This document shows, in pieces, positions 47,680-61,462 of a DNA stretch of 64,000 nt. Position 1 is the stretch's first letter. Each line of letters opens with the position of its first letter. Source of the DNA: Osmia lignaria lignaria (Eukaryota > Arthropoda > Insecta > Hymenoptera > Megachilidae); NCBI RefSeq assembly GCF_051020975.1, contig NC_135044.1, forward strand, positions 2,358,501 to 2,422,500. The letters run 5' to 3'. The notes beneath the pieces were generated by a model. The model did not search any database. It saw only the letters and a list, made by a program, of their open reading frames with translations, and had not been told where the DNA came from. The translations under genes and the position numbers were made by a program.

Positions 47680-50600
47680 TATTTGATAATTTACTTAACT
47701 ATAATTTGTTTAAATTAATTAAATGACACTCGTTCTTAATTCTGCAATCGTTTGACCTTCTCTTGAGGGTATCATTACAGAAAATAAAATGCTAAATCAT
47801 CAACAACATACCATATATTCTAAATATAATTTATTATGCTTGCATAATAGTAATTAAGATAGATAAGTCACAGATTCACGCTTTCTATGATAAGGATAGA
47901 CTATTATAGAACTATTGCGATAATGATTTAAGTGAACTATGAATAGAATTTAAAGAATATTTAGATTATATTGAAAATAAGTTAGATTATGTTAATTTGA
48001 ATATGTACCTACGTAGATCCTGCAAATTTATTTCTTAGGCAACAGTTTTTCCACTTTCCAGGAAAATTAATAACAATTTCTTAATTGCTAAAATAAGTGT
48101 CTAAGCCATATCTCAACAGATTGTAATTATCCGAAAAGTTTTGATCACCAATGAGATATTCAAAAGCCAGTTGCACGTGTCTACTTTCGACTGATTTCGT
48201 GATATACTTATCAAAATTAACTTCTGTTCTTGCATCTTATCTTTACGTACGAATATTACCACGATGTTCCAAGTATTACAACATAATCGCGATTTCTTTC
48301 GCAACTGATAAAAGGACAGTCCTTTCCTTTTCGATCATACAAAGACAATAGTATATCACTATAATAGTTCGTTGTAGAATTTAACGAGATTCATCTACTA
48401 TCAATCGGAGTCATTATCGATTTAACATTTCGAAGAACGATTAATCTTTATATTCGTGTCAAATCTGATTTTAATTCCAAATTAGATGCATAATTATACT
48501 GAACACGTAATGTCTCCTTGATCCCCACCACCTGTCACAATGTAGATACTCGAAAACAGTGGAATGTGGTTCGAAAAAAGTAGGATACACGATTTTATCG
48601 TATCTGGATTTGTTCCAATGTGAATTATTGTTTTCTGAAGATTGCGTTGATTAAAACGGACGTCAATTATTACTATCGCCGGCACTTTCGTTTAAACGCA
48701 TTTTCGTCCACCTGTTGCTGAAAAGTTCAATATTTGAATCTTGATAGTTAAGATATCGTAGCATCGAGCTTATAGATTGTTTCGTACAGATGACTTTGTT
48801 CGTGTTTGCAGACATCATGATAGCTCATGATCATTCGATTTCGAGTCAAATCTTGAATAGGGGATCGATTAAAATCGTGGGTAACTCCACGACAAATGAG
48901 ATCGTGCATCGTCTAGATAAAAGCTTTTCATGACTGCTTAATTAGCCGAATCAGAAATGGGACGTGATAGTGGCCTATGGCTCCTTATCTCTTAACTTCT
49001 GAATTTTTCCATCGTTCATTACATGCTCATTATTTGCTTCTCTTCTTTCGTACCGATGCTTCCTCAAGGCTATAATCATTTACAGGATATAGTATTTCAT
49101 TTCTCATTTAATTAGGAACTTTCATTCGGATCTGAAAAGGATTAAAAATTTGGCAATTTGAAAATTGTAAAGAGTTAAGAATTAAAAAAGTTAATAAAGT
49201 TAATAGAGAATTCGATATTTTCCATACATATGTTAGTTATTTTGAAAATTTATGGAGTGGAAGAAGAAACTTTAATCGAGTGCTATATTTTTTATTACAC
49301 TTCAATCCGATTTTGCAATAGCTGAAAAACGTGCAGACTTGTTCCATTGGGGATTGATATGCCGGCGCCTGTTATGTAATCCGCTTTAGCAAAATGAAGT
49401 CAGAAAACAGAGGAAACACTTTCTCCAACTCGCACTAGGGGTGCTTCCGGGATATTACAATGATGGGAGGAAAGTCAGTTTGACTTTGCCATTGTATTCA
49501 GACTAATTAATGATGTCAGTGTCAATCTTTGAATTTTTATTGCTATTTATTCGAATAAGTATCAGACAACTAAAGACACACCCATAAATTAATTTTATAA
49601 GCCCTAATAACCCCTTGGTATTTCCCCAAGTTGACCGTTCCATGGGTCTGTTTTATGGGGAAACTTAATCCTAATTTATACACCATAAAGGAATACTGTT
49701 GTGCCAAAGTCATTTGTAAAATATCATTACATTTTTTCATAAAATGTGTATTTTCAGATGAAGTTAAACAATGTTTCCTTACTTTTCAAGAAAAAATTTC
49801 TAAATTATAATGAGTTGTTTCAATAGCACCAGCGAATGTTAGGAAAGCTTACCCACGGTAAGGCTCAAAACCATTTATGGTTTAATAGAACGAAGGTCAA
49901 TGCAAGGAGCAAAGTGGCACCATCCTGTATGCATGCCCTATAATAAAATAAGTGGTTCCCGGAGATCCTTATTAGTAGCACGGGTGAAAGAAAAAAGGAG
50001 ATAATCGTAATCGAAATGAAAGAAACAAGAAACCTCTTTGATCTGATTCGGCATGGACGATGCTTTATTATCGTCCATTGCTATGGAACCCCTTGCAAAT
50101 ATAAATCTTTGGAGTACACTATACCTCTCTTCAATACAGCACATACAATTTTTTTTCTTATTTAATTAAAAACAAGAGAAATCAGGAAATTTGAAAAAAA
50201 AAATATTGCATAAAAAAGATATAAAATAAAACTTAATCGGATATTTAAAATCTATAATATTATAAAATAAACAAGGAAAAAAGTTAAGAATTAATTAATA
50301 TGTTTAATCGAATGATACATATCAAAGATACAAGTAATATCAAAAGTTAAATAATTCAATGATTAAAATTCATTCAATTACATTGAACATTTACAAACGG
50401 TAATAATTATCATTCCGCTCTAAAGTACTAATTATCATACTGATAATTTTAAATGAGCGAAGCTTCTTTGAGAATAAGTCTTTAGGAAGCATGTTATCCT
50501 TAATTTTTCTTATCACTAAGAAAGGTAAATACCGTGTGTGACACCTTTCTTAATTATTCCATCATTCAACACAGAAATTTGATACTTTTTAAAAAAAGAA

Positions 50601-53600
50601 GGCATGACCTAATTTTTTATATACATAAACTATTATCACAATTGGATCAACATACATGCTTCAATTAATGAAAAATGATAAATCCAGAACAAAATTTATC
50701 AATAAAATCAAATTATTATTATTTTTAATACATAAATACCGAAACTCCAATAAAAATAATTAATTCGCAAACTTTAAATCTCAAGCCTTTAATGAAGCAA
50801 TTAAAGTCTATAATATATACAGAAACCGCTGTAAAGTCATGGTTTTCATTTCAAAATCTTCATTTAATTACACTTTGAAATGTAATTATATTTAATTCGT
50901 TTTTTTTTTTTAAGGATGGGAGGGAAACGAAATTGTTCCTCTATCGATAAAACGTGGCGGTTTAATTTTCAGGAACAACTTTCTTATCAAATGTTATCAA
51001 CCTTTAGTAGAGTTCAGAGTCGTATTGTTCTACAAACGTGGTCGAATTGAAGTGGAATAAAGTAATCTACAATCTCAAGGAGCCCGGACCAAATCTAAGA
51101 TAGGTGTCAAGCACCTATGAAATTCCTCTAAAATGTTTAATTACCTTATCTTCGACTACCTGGTCTACCACGTATCGCGTATTACCTGTCTACCAATAGA
51201 AAGCGGCCAAGGTAAATAGTCTAAAAAAGAAAGGTATTCTGAGAACACACGTACCAGACCTCTCTTTCTTCGCTCGTTTCGTTATCGAATTCAGCAACCT
51301 TTCTTCTCGGAAAGCGGTATAAAATAGATGGGACGGAATTCTATACGATTATCTCTCACCGACAGAATAATCGTAATCCTCATTGTTTTATTAATGACCG
51401 GCTCATTATATATCGTACCTACTTCTAGTTAACAATATGAGTTTTTCTCAGATCCTTTGACATTAATGGTTCATAATGTACAATCATAAACATTTATACA
51501 AAAGCTTTATTTAATTACGGAAAATGTGTAATTAATATAGATTATTTTATAACTCGTCTAACAAGTGAAAATAAATAATTTTGTAGAAATTTTCCACTAA
51601 ATACAAAATCTCATTCAATAATAACACATGTTATATCAAAATGATAAATCAGTTCCTTATAGAAGAAGGGTTAATTAGCAGGCATTATGATACAAATGAA
51701 AAAGCTCCGGATCCTTCATTGTAACTTTCACATAATGTTCCCTTGTGTGCCCGCCCCACGGTCAAATTTGAAGACGTCCTCCATTCACCGTAAAAAGGTT
51801 TCCGCGTCGAAACGGTGCGAAATTTGAAAACCCTTTTTCTGAGTATTCTCTCGGATACTTCGGATACGGTGGTAACTTACCGGGTCAGAACTGATTTATT
51901 CACCTGATTCCTGGACAGTCAGGATTGTAACCAGAGGAATGTTATCGATTCTCAATGGACCGAGGGACTATTATTTCAAGATTTACGACGAAACATATGG
52001 TCGCAAGTTTGGAAAAAATTAGGTCCACTTATTTCTCTGGTACAAGTCACTTTCTTTTTCCCCCATTTTCTCGAGTATCGTATGTCCGAAATGACAGTCT
52101 GAAGCGTAGCTTGACACTTTTATGGTGGTCAACTTCGGGGGTTCTTTGTCTCTCGTTCGTTTTCCCGGCAGTTTCTTAAGTAAGAAAACTTGTCGAATCT
52201 TCGAGGTTTGGATGAACCTATATATTCGTTTGCTTTTTTTTCTTTTCCTTTGGTTTCCCGTTGCTTCACATCCGAACCGCCTTTCTACGCCCAGTTTCGC
52301 TCGGAAGAGCAAGCCCACAGACGAGTTTCAGGGGGAAAAAAATGCTTTTCTTTTGCTGTTAAGACTTTGCTTGGATTATTTGATTCCGGTTCGTTGAACT
52401 GTCGCCAGGTAAACAAGTTGCTTTTAAGGTGTCTGTCTGCTCTTGTGTATTTTTTATTAGATACATTTAACTCGTTCGCTGCCATGTTGGTTGACAGTGA
52501 CCGACACTGAGAATTTAATTCGGTCAAGTAACAGCAAAAAGTAAATAAAAATGTCATTTACACCTTTTTGGTTTCAAGTATCTCGTATAAGAATAACAGA
52601 AATTCCGTTTCTTCCTTTATGTACAAATAGAATATTTAAAAACAGTGATCTAATTTTTGTTTAAAAATCATTTAATTCGATGGAATTACCTGGAAAAAAT
52701 CTGAAACAGCCCATGACGCCAAATGAAGCTGATTGTTGTCTCTATCTAGATCAAACAAAATTTCTCGCAAGTATATTATACAAATCAATAGTTACGAAAC
52801 GATACTGTCAAAGATTCGAAGAAAAGATGTATGTACATAGATCGGATAGTTCTGCTCAGTCAGTTTTGAAGTTTATATAGGAGGCGTTAACATCGTTATC
52901 GTGGTAACCTTCTAAATGCGTTAAACAGATAATCTTGGATAACCTTATCATCTAATACACCGTTCTTCAACTATCGGTGCATTAAGCTTAAAGACGTTTC
53001 AATACGTGTTATCGAATATTCGATAAATATTATGCAGTTATGTTTACTATCATTATTAAAATACAGGAGAAACTTAAACCTGGTCACTTTTGAAATGAGA
53101 TTATTTTAGATAACGTGTTATTTCATAAGTATTTCAAAAATACAACTGTTTACATATATTTTATTTCACGAAATGATATTGAAAGTGATCATGTTTAAAA
53201 TAATTAAACAATACAATACTTATTCAAGAGTTCAATGATTACATCACAGAGATAAGCTTCTTGATTAACGATCCATTTCTTTCGCACACTTTCATGACAC
53301 GTGCATTATTTTATCTGTACAGGGTGTGTTCGCTAAACATTCAAGAAAGTGTTTTATTACGAATATTTTTATCATTTCCAGTAAATCTTATTCTAGGTGT
53401 TGCTTTCTGTGAAATACTTGAAACTAAAAATTTATCTTTCATCTCGTGGATCACCTTCAAAATATAGTAGAATAATTTTGTTATATTAGAAAGTAGAAAG
53501 AATAAAAGTGCATTTTAAGAAGCATTGAAATACTGCATTGTAATTGCAACAATGTGAAGCAATCATTGTATGTGTAACTGCTTTTCAAAGTGCATCCTAA

Positions 53601-55590
53601 AAATGAGGGTATTGTAACATCACTTACAAGTTGAAGAAAGAATTATTCTTCATGACATTGCTTTATTCTTTCCATGAAAGTTTTTGTTATAAGACTACCC
53701 ATTGTTCTCCTTCGATACCCTCCTGCTTTTTCTTTTTCTTTCTTTGCAACCTTAATGATGAATATTGTTACAGATACAGATACCTGAAATATCGCAACTC
53801 ATCAAAATCAATCATTCACATTGTAGCTATGACCTGTATAGGAATTCAAAAAGGAATGTATTAATGCCTTGTAAGATATTCTACTTTTGTTATATTGCAA
53901 TTTGAGGCAAAATACTACCGAAAAAAGATAAGAATTCGATAATAGTAATATTTTGAAAAATTAGATATTTCGAATTATTATTTAAAAAAGCAAATACTTG
54001 AAATGTTTTTAACAATCCGTTACAATAAATACAATTGTAACTAATTGTTAATATTTAATAATTGATCATTTCTTCGTTATTTCTAACACGCGTTCTTATG
54101 ACAGGAAGAAAAATAAACTAAAGGGAAAGAACAAAAGGTACATATGAACTGACAAGCAAACGCTAAGAATTTATTTGTTTCCAACGAGGCCATTTCTATG
54201 AACAAGAGGTGTTAAGCGAACCGTTTAAACGAAAGTTGCACATTTCAGTTTACGTTAGGCACCTACTAACCAGTAAGAGAAGCAAACTGAACCGGTACGA
54301 CTCTACCTGTACAATGGTGAACGCCATTACCTAATCCCAAGGTTGTAAAAGAATTTATTGCGGGTGCTCCTTAGTACCTTGTACCGTTAGGTCAAACAAT
54401 AAGAAAGGTACCCGTAGTTTCTGTGAATTGACCGAGAAAAATCCATGGGCTAAGGTACGATATTCCTCGTGTTTTGTGAGGGGTCTTTTCTTCTTCCCAT
54501 AGCAAAGCGTCTAATCATTTTTAAATATATTTTGCATCGTATTATGATAATTATAAATCATTCTAGATTCATTTTGTTCGGATTGAAGTATTTTAAATAG
54601 ATACTGAAATTTTTAAATAATGAAATTTACGGTTACTGTCATAGTAATTACTTCCTCTTTGTCTACTTATATGAATTCTACTTGATGAGAAGGAACTCCA
54701 TCATTTTTGATAGGCTGCAATTGAGATAATGTAGCTACCTACACGTCATAAATACAAGGAAAATGCAGTTATATTTATAACTCTCCCATTATAAGAAGTT
54801 TTTCCTTTCCAAGACAACAAAAAAAAGAGAACCGAAAAAGAATTAAAGGAAAATATTCTTTTCGAAGTAATGGATATTGTTTTCCTGAATTGTATGGGTC
54901 CTGATCAAGGTCCATAATTGGAATCCTGAGACCGTAAGAAAATAACGAGAAAAACACGAGAAATGTTCTTACAATAAAAATGATATCGCCATGTTAGACT
55001 GAATTTCGCAGCAATGATATAGAAAGGTCACAACATGGTCAGAAGTCAGAAGTAAACAAAATTGGATCGTCAAAACAGCAATTTAGGAAAGATAAAGAAT
55101 TGAAACCTCAGTCAGGATCGTACCAAGAAATATTTAATGGTTTGTGAATGTAAACTTGGAAGCAATGCTTTTCTTGGTTCTGAGGAATGATAGGAGTAGG
55201 GTATCCCACCATTTGAATTATTTATTCACCTGTGAGAATCAGAGAATCCTCATCGGATCGGAGAATTCGGTTCTCCAAAGATTCAAGGCGAGTGGTAAAA
55301 GGTTCCTCCCTTTTAGTTAAAGTTTACACTCGGGTGCAACGTTGACTTTTCTTGGTTAAAGATAAGTATAAGGGAGGGGGCACTTTCCACCACCTTTCTT
55401 CAACCTTAGGAGAACTCAGGAAGATTGCGTACGACTTTGATAAAAGGAAACCTTAAAATCTCGAGTATCATGACATTACTCGGTTGCCGGAATTTTAAGT
55501 CTATATTTTAATTAAAAATTCAACTAATTTTCAAAGAAGAATCACTTCTCTCATAGAAGGTTTACAGACCTACTTCCCAGCTTCTGTTGA
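47680..55590. other. Long AT-rich stretch without a gene
   Basis: No splice-bounded open frame could be supported over nearly 8 kb. One neat inverted repeat is present near 50052-50077, arms TGGACGAT and ATCGTCCA. A GC-richer block at 51950-52520 carries open frames on both strands without splice support. Confidence 0.4.
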
Positions 55591-55659
55591 AAATCAAGCA
55601 AGACAATGAATCAAAGGTCGCACGATTGAACAAATTCGCGTAAGATTCACGCGCGAAGG

Positions 55660-55990
55660 ATCGACGTATCTCGGTGACGTCACCCCTGGCAAATCCTCCC
55701 GGTGGAGGCAGACGCCGGTTGACCTTGCTTGATTGCGGTCATCTGCCATTCGGTTATTCACACGAGATGGCGGAAAGAGGTGCCAAAGAAGGAGAGAAGA
55801 AAAAGGCAGACGGAGGAAAAAGCATGATAAAATGGAGAGAAAGAAAGAGATAGAAGGGTGTTGAATCGCGCATGCGGCCACCAGCTTGCTCTCCCACTAG
55901 TACTCGTCCTCCTCCACCTCCACCTTTCACTATCTTCCGTCTGGCGGAGGATACTTATTGCTGTCAGTCAGTGTACTCGCAGCAAGCGAA
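55660..55990 (+). promoter_or_regulatory. Possible promoter with CRE palindrome and initiator
   Basis: GGTGACGTCACC at 55673-55684 is a 12-bp palindrome containing the full cAMP-response element TGACGTCA. About 290 bp downstream CTGTCAGTCAGTG at about 55965-55977 offers tandem TCAGT initiators. ATGs follow at 55999 and 56088, but neither opens a long frame. A promoter for a plus-strand gene is plausible and unproven. Confidence 0.3.
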
Positions 55991-56160
55991 GTTTAATGAA
56001 TGAAGAGCATCGAAATCGTTCCGTGCCAAGTGATTCGGCTTTTGACCAATCGAGATCGAACTGATCGATCATTCGATACATCGATGTCATGGCAGTGACG
56101 ATCGGGCTTCTGAGAGCCATCCATGGAATGATAGTCGGCTTTTCGATCAATCGTGCTCAT

Positions 56161-56405
56161 TTAACCCTCGAATAACGAAGCTGGGTCAATCACGACCCAG
56201 ACCTACATAATGTACATAACGGTATTTTCTTTTTTTTTGGTTTTATAAAGGATATTCTAATTGTTGTTATGGTTTTGAGAAAATATAAAAAAATCATTCT
56301 GAATCTCTAACCCTTTCACAATATGAAAATAAAAATTTATGCAAAATAATTGAAATATCAAGGCTGATGGGTTCCGGGGTAACCGGTTACCCACACAAGA
56401 GTTAA
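56161..56405. mobile_element. TTAA-flanked MITE-like repeat, copy B
   Basis: Bounded by TTAA at 56161-56164 and 56402-56405. The left end CCCTCGAATAACGAAG resembles copy A at 34722. It has the core GGGTC (56183-56187) and GACCC (56194-56198) followed by AGACCTACA. Near the right end is a perfect 16-bp palindrome, GGGTAACCGGTTACCC, at 56377-56392. Confidence 0.45.
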
Positions 56406-56627
56406 TTGTACGCAACACAACGTTCTATTTACCCCTATAAGTTACACAAAAATTCCGGCAGAATCGGATAACCAACTGTAAACCGCAAGCGCATGTTCCA
56501 TTGAAAGGAGAGCAAAGGGTGTCGTCGATGCACATGATACGTCACCTTTCACAAAGCTCGTCTGTCGATTAATGTAACCACGGTAATTCGTTTCACAAAT
56601 TGAAATTAATAAAACGACTTTCTTCAG

Positions 56628-56923
56628 AGGACAGAGAAGAGGATGAGAAGGGTAGGAAAAACTTCTGTTCGGAATGTCGTTACGGTACTGTCAAAGACGC
56701 GTTTCGAGTAATCCATCAACCATTACTATGCTGTCTATTCCTCTTGCTGGTCGGTCGCCTCTTGTTCTCTTTCCTAGCACTACCGCACCACGAAAAGATG
56801 CACCGGCAGATAGTTCCTCCGCAAGAGGTAGATCCTGACGGATTCGTCGGCGCGGTTCAACTTTTTCAATATCCTTTCGTGACCAGTCGAACGATCAATT
56901 TTCTCTTGACCAGCGGAATTTGA
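56628..56923 (+). CDS. Weak candidate terminal exon with a membrane segment
   Basis: Acceptor CGACTTTCTTCAG precedes 56628. With incoming phase 1 the frame is open for about 98 codons to TGA 56921-56923. It begins with an acidic/basic stretch (DREEDEKGRKNFCSECRYG), then a hydrophobic run (LLCCLFLLLVGRLLFSFLA) that could span a membrane, then a polar tail. No upstream exon was identified and the frame length is within chance for this GC content. Treat as tentative. Confidence 0.25.
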
Positions 56924-56929
56924 AGGAAA

Positions 56930-59050
56930 GGAAAGATCACTGATCGATAATATTTTTGGCTACTTTTTATTCCATCATTCAATTATACAAAATAGATACA
57001 ACATTTCTTCTACTAAAACTAGGCATTCAAATTAAAAAAAATTTTTTAATAAATGGATATTTGTAATAAATTTATTTGTAATAATTCAATGAAGAATGAA
57101 AGGTTTGCGGAAGGTGTTGGTAAAAACTGTCGAGTGTGTATAAAGTCCGGGATTTATTTCTCATGCAAACTATTGATGAATCAGATGGACAGAAAAATCA
57201 GATTTCTGCGAGATTAGCTTTTCGCAGGTTTCTCAAGCAAATGTTTCGCAACCTCTGAAACTGGATCGATTTTCAAAGTTATCGAGTTTCAAACTGACTT
57301 TAGAAGCGGAATGCCGCGGTGCTTCCGTACGAACCAGTCAAGTGTGAACTGTCAAAGATGATCTGCCTCTTTACCACCTTCTTATAGGCGGCTTCAGTCC
57401 AAACAAAGCCTACATACCTCCAATCTGACAAAATGATAAATTTTAAGATCAATCTAGGAGGTAGGGGTAGGACCTGATCCTCATTGGAAATGATTGGAGT
57501 AAGACAAAAAATTTGTCAGCATGTAAAACCTTATCTAGATAAAAATAAATGAATGAGCCAGATTGCAATATATATTTAAAGACAGTTGACATTTTTTGGC
57601 TTTTATTTTTTTAAAAACCCTTAAGTAACATATTACTACCTTTATCAACAGTTTTCAGATATTTCCTCAAAATTATAACATTTTTCGTGAGAACTAACGA
57701 AACGTATATCAGAATGAGGAACAAAAAACGAATCTAGAAAAAATTCTTTAAATGCCTTATCTAACCTCCAACAGCTGTTTATCAGCCTTAACTTTGGTCT
57801 CTGTCTGTTCCAAGGGTCTTCATAACCAGATACCACAGATCATTTTTTCTTCCTTTTAATATCTATGAATAAATAATTTAGTTCCCTAGTGAAATACGAA
57901 TAAGTTATGCTCGGAGTCATCATGGTAAAAAATTCTTACCATTAATGACCGTGCTACAGTATCTATATATTCTTCAGAGATTAGGAACTAAAATGTACGT
58001 ACAATACAATGTTCATTTGTCTATTTCATGATAACGAGTATCTGTTTACACAAAGCAATATTACTGACTGAAATGGAATATTTTATATAGAAAATAGGTG
58101 AATTTTCACTCAAAGAGTTAATGAGGGTTGAATCATTATTTAAGTATATGAAGAGAATATTTCTAAATGAGATATAAATTTATTATTCTAAATACTATTA
58201 CAAAAATATTTGAAAGAAAAATTTGATTTAATGATCCTTGTACGCGAACGACTCGAATCTATCACTAGGCATTGATGCTGCCTGAACCGAGGCGCGCCAT
58301 ACTACGCGAACAGAGACTAGACCCTAACGCCGCTCTTTCAGGTCAAAAATCTCTTGAAGTACATCGCGACAGATGCTCAAATTTGTCAAGTAGCTTCGAT
58401 TAGCCTTTCAAATAAGTATTCGAGTAATTTTTTTCAACGAAACGACGTAATTTTTGCAATATATGTAACATTATGGCAAGAGACTAGCGCGGGCGCGGCC
58501 CCCACACGAATTGACTCAGTAGCGTATTACAATGATCCACGGCTCCACGTATAAAATTTTAAATAACAAAAATTTCAAATAAAACATTGGGAATTTAAAA
58601 AAAAAATAAATGAATATTATTATCAATAAAAACATATTAGTTGAATTATACGTACCAATATCAATTTTCTTTTTTTTTCTTCATAATAAACGATCTTATG
58701 TAACTAATTGAAAAAAGAAGCAAATTTGTATCAATTGTGTCTGACATTAATATTAGAGATTAAAGTGATTACACATTAGAAATAAGAGAAACTTTTGTAG
58801 TGTAGATTACATGTTACTCAAGCGGTACTTTTGTGATAAAATACGTAAAGATTGTGTTTTTAGTTGATAGCTATGGGTTAAGAACAGTTCAACGAGTTGT
58901 TCTCATGAAACTTGCGGATGATTACGATAGAAGATGTAAAAAATATAGAAGATGTGCTTAAAATGTAACAGTGTTAAAACTTTTCATTCGATTTCAATGA
59001 AGATGATAATAACACGAAGCTCCGTTATCTCGGTTCATCAAGACCACCCA
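56930..59050. other. Stretch without a supported gene
   Basis: AT-rich. A GC-richer fragment at 58230-58555 (with GCGCGGGCGCGGCC near 58485) has an open frame but no family signal, and may be an old repeat. Confidence 0.35.
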
Positions 59051-59055
59051 TAAAT

Positions 59056-60061
59056 TTAACCCTTAGTACTGAATGTGACGTAACGAATCGGTATCAGCCG
59101 CATTTTCTGTATTGCTTAGAATTGCACAATATTGTGTGTCAAGGGCTACGTAAATATATACATACATTACGAGCAGCCTTCCCGGGCATCGTGAACACGC
59201 GTTCATTGTATAAAAGTCTCAAGTCAATAAATACATGCTTGAAATAGATACAATGGCCGTGTGTGGAGTAATATGTGGTCGTAACATGCAAATCCTAGAA
59301 ATTAACCACTCGTGGGACGAACTGATTAAGGCTAAGAAACAAAGTCACATTTCATTTCAAACATACTCAAAAACGTTCAACGAAATAGATAATATGTGGT
59401 CATTGGACGTTAATTATTAATGCAAGGATTTTATACAGTGTGGACACGTGGGTTCATCACACTTTCCACGTATATAACGAGTCTGTCTATAACAGTATTT
59501 TTTATTACATCTTGGAGGATTATTTAATGTCATTTTTTTAGGGTAATGACCTATATAATCCAATCTTATCTCTGCTGTAGCCTTGGTTACGCTTCTTTTT
59601 TTTTGAGAAGGTAATCTAGGTCTTGAAATATGGTGAACCATTTCAGTTATGGCTTAATTAGAAACGTTAATAGCTTCATATTTGACATTTAACAAGTTTG
59701 AATAGAATGCATTAGAATAGAAATATTAGTTCATCCCTTAAAATTCGAACAGCTAAAGTTCAACACTGTTACCATATTTTTATCCTTTTTTATCACAGCA
59801 AATTATATAAACTTATGTAAGTCCAGTTTAAAAGAGCGAAAAATGCATTGCACGCGAAATGACAGGAGTACAATTGTTTCAGTTGCCTTGGACACATGTA
59901 GATAGGGTACTGAAAGGAAGTTGTTACTGAATTACGTATAAAGCTCCGGAAACATAATTCCATAGATTTATTTACAGTTTACAAGAACGGTTAACAGGCT
60001 GATATGGAATATCTTGATGATTGTACTACGGTCTGATGTATGTTAAAACTGTAAGGGTTAA
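59056..60061 (-). mobile_element. Degenerate piggyBac-like element
   Basis: TTAA at 59056-59059 is followed by CCCTTAGTACTGAATG. TTAA at 60058-60061 is preceded by a sequence whose reverse complement begins CCCTTACAG. So the ends start alike (CCCTTA) and sit on TTAA, the piggyBac target. Inside, on the minus strand, lies a remnant of a transposase C-terminus (59641-59417). At about 1.0 kb the element is far shorter than an autonomous one, so it is an internally deleted, non-functional relic. Confidence 0.5.
59417..59641 (-). pseudogene. piggyBac-like transposase C-terminal remnant
   Basis: The minus-strand frame carries RLDYIGHYPKKM followed by a cysteine-rich tail, RCNKKYCYRQTRYIRGKC then DEPTCPHCIKSLH. 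The arrangement of a basic Pro-rich linker and a closing Cys-x-x-Cys...His motif is typical of the C-terminal cysteine-rich domain of piggyBac-family transposases. The frame is only 74 codons, lacks the catalytic DDD core, and points toward the left end of the element as expected. A fossil fragment. Confidence 0.5.
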
Positions 60062-60819
60062 GGGTCGAGTGACAAAAGGAACTCTGGAGCTTTAAATTTA
60101 TCTAGAATCTCTATGGGTCATGTGTTTTAAATAATAATACTATACAAGTGTCATCAATGTTTGTATTCTTAATACTACACCACTGGTTGTAGTATTAAAT
60201 TCGTACAGGTTCCGTCAGGTTGCAAACCACAACCCTGCTCCACATGTGGCCTCCACATTTCTCTCCTGACAAACTCATGTGAAAAGGCATACATCAAACC
60301 ATAACATATTCTCTAAATTGCATACATGTCGCGTAGCTCGTATCTATTAAGGATATGCGAAAATTTTCATCATTTGACAATTTTCTTTAAAGCAATGAAA
60401 AGTAATTGCTTAATTGCTTTTTTTTATAGAGGATAATGAAATGCAGCGATTGACATTTAATTAATTTAATTACATTTAAAGTAATACCCCATTCCAATAC
60501 ACGAGACACCCTCTGTAACGCTGAAAATCAATCACACTTAAAGTATGCAATTATATGAAAATTAATTAAATTACAACAGTCAAAGGAATACGATAGGTAA
60601 AATTTTCGTTTGTACAATTAATTTATCATATCGCAGCATATCAAGTGTTCATGCTGGTATACGATAACGTGACTATTCGTAAATAACGTAGTATCTACTG
60701 ATATACTTGTGTCATATATAGAATGGAAGTGTTCTCGGTGATCTTAAATAGCAACGTGATTATCGAGCGATATGAAATGTATGAAGTATGAAGTAAGAAG
60801 GAAGAAGTTACCGGGTGAA

Positions 60820-61371
60820 ATTAGGGTGGGGCGCCATGACGCGCGGCACAGTCCTGGCGCCGGTCCCGCAGCGGTGGGCATGCCTGCGGAAGATGGAAGG
60901 CGCACAAGCCGAATAGTTAGTTTAGTCGCCTCTAACCGGCCTTAAAGTAAAGTACGGGTCGCCGCCGATCACCGTGCGCGTGCACGAGACAGAGTTAGAG
61001 CCACCGGTTTGTCGTACAGATCGTGCCGAGAATGAAATTCTTTCTTTGCTTGGTCAAATACAACAGCAACAGTAGTATTTCTTTATTGAATAGTCTCGAT
61101 AATAGAAAACGGCTAGAACGTTTATGGCCGAACGACAGTAGTACCGGCGGCTGTATCGCCTGAACGGATATATATTTTTCATCACGATATTTTTCCACGG
61201 TTAGTTTATTTCAATTACAACACAACGTGGGAACGGGCGTCCGTGGATGAAAGAAAGTGCGTTTTAGTGACGTGTATCAATCCACTCGTTCGAGACCGAT
61301 CGAACATAATTTAGCCGCATCAGAATTGTAGAGAAAATAGGCGGGACGCGCCTTTATCCGCATATCGGTTC
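60820..61371 (+). promoter_or_regulatory. CpG-island promoter of a rightward gene
   Basis: A GC-rich island from about 60830 to 61380 in otherwise AT-rich DNA. Near its right end GGCGGGA (E2F-like, about 61340) precedes the initiator TTCAGTTT with A at 61372. Another possible start, AGTTAGTTTAGTCG, lies near 60917. No TATA box was found. Confidence 0.4.
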
Positions 61372-61462
61372 AGTTTCGAGCGCGAGATTCGAACTCGTGT
61401 CAAAGTGTGCTCCACAGTGGATACTATTTCTCTTTTGGCTTACAACACGAAGTGGCTGACAG
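61372..61462 (+). other. 5' leader exon of a gene leaving the right edge
   Basis: From the initiator at 61372 to donor TGACAG|GTTTGT (intron start 61463). There is no ATG in the 91 nt, so it is an untranslated first exon. A T-rich intron follows. A candidate next exon with a start codon lies at 63178-63240. Confidence 0.4.

Noticed and set aside
61375..61420. tRNA T-arm-like GTTCGAATC on the minus strand
   Set aside because: No matching acceptor stem, D-arm or anticodon arm at the right spacing.
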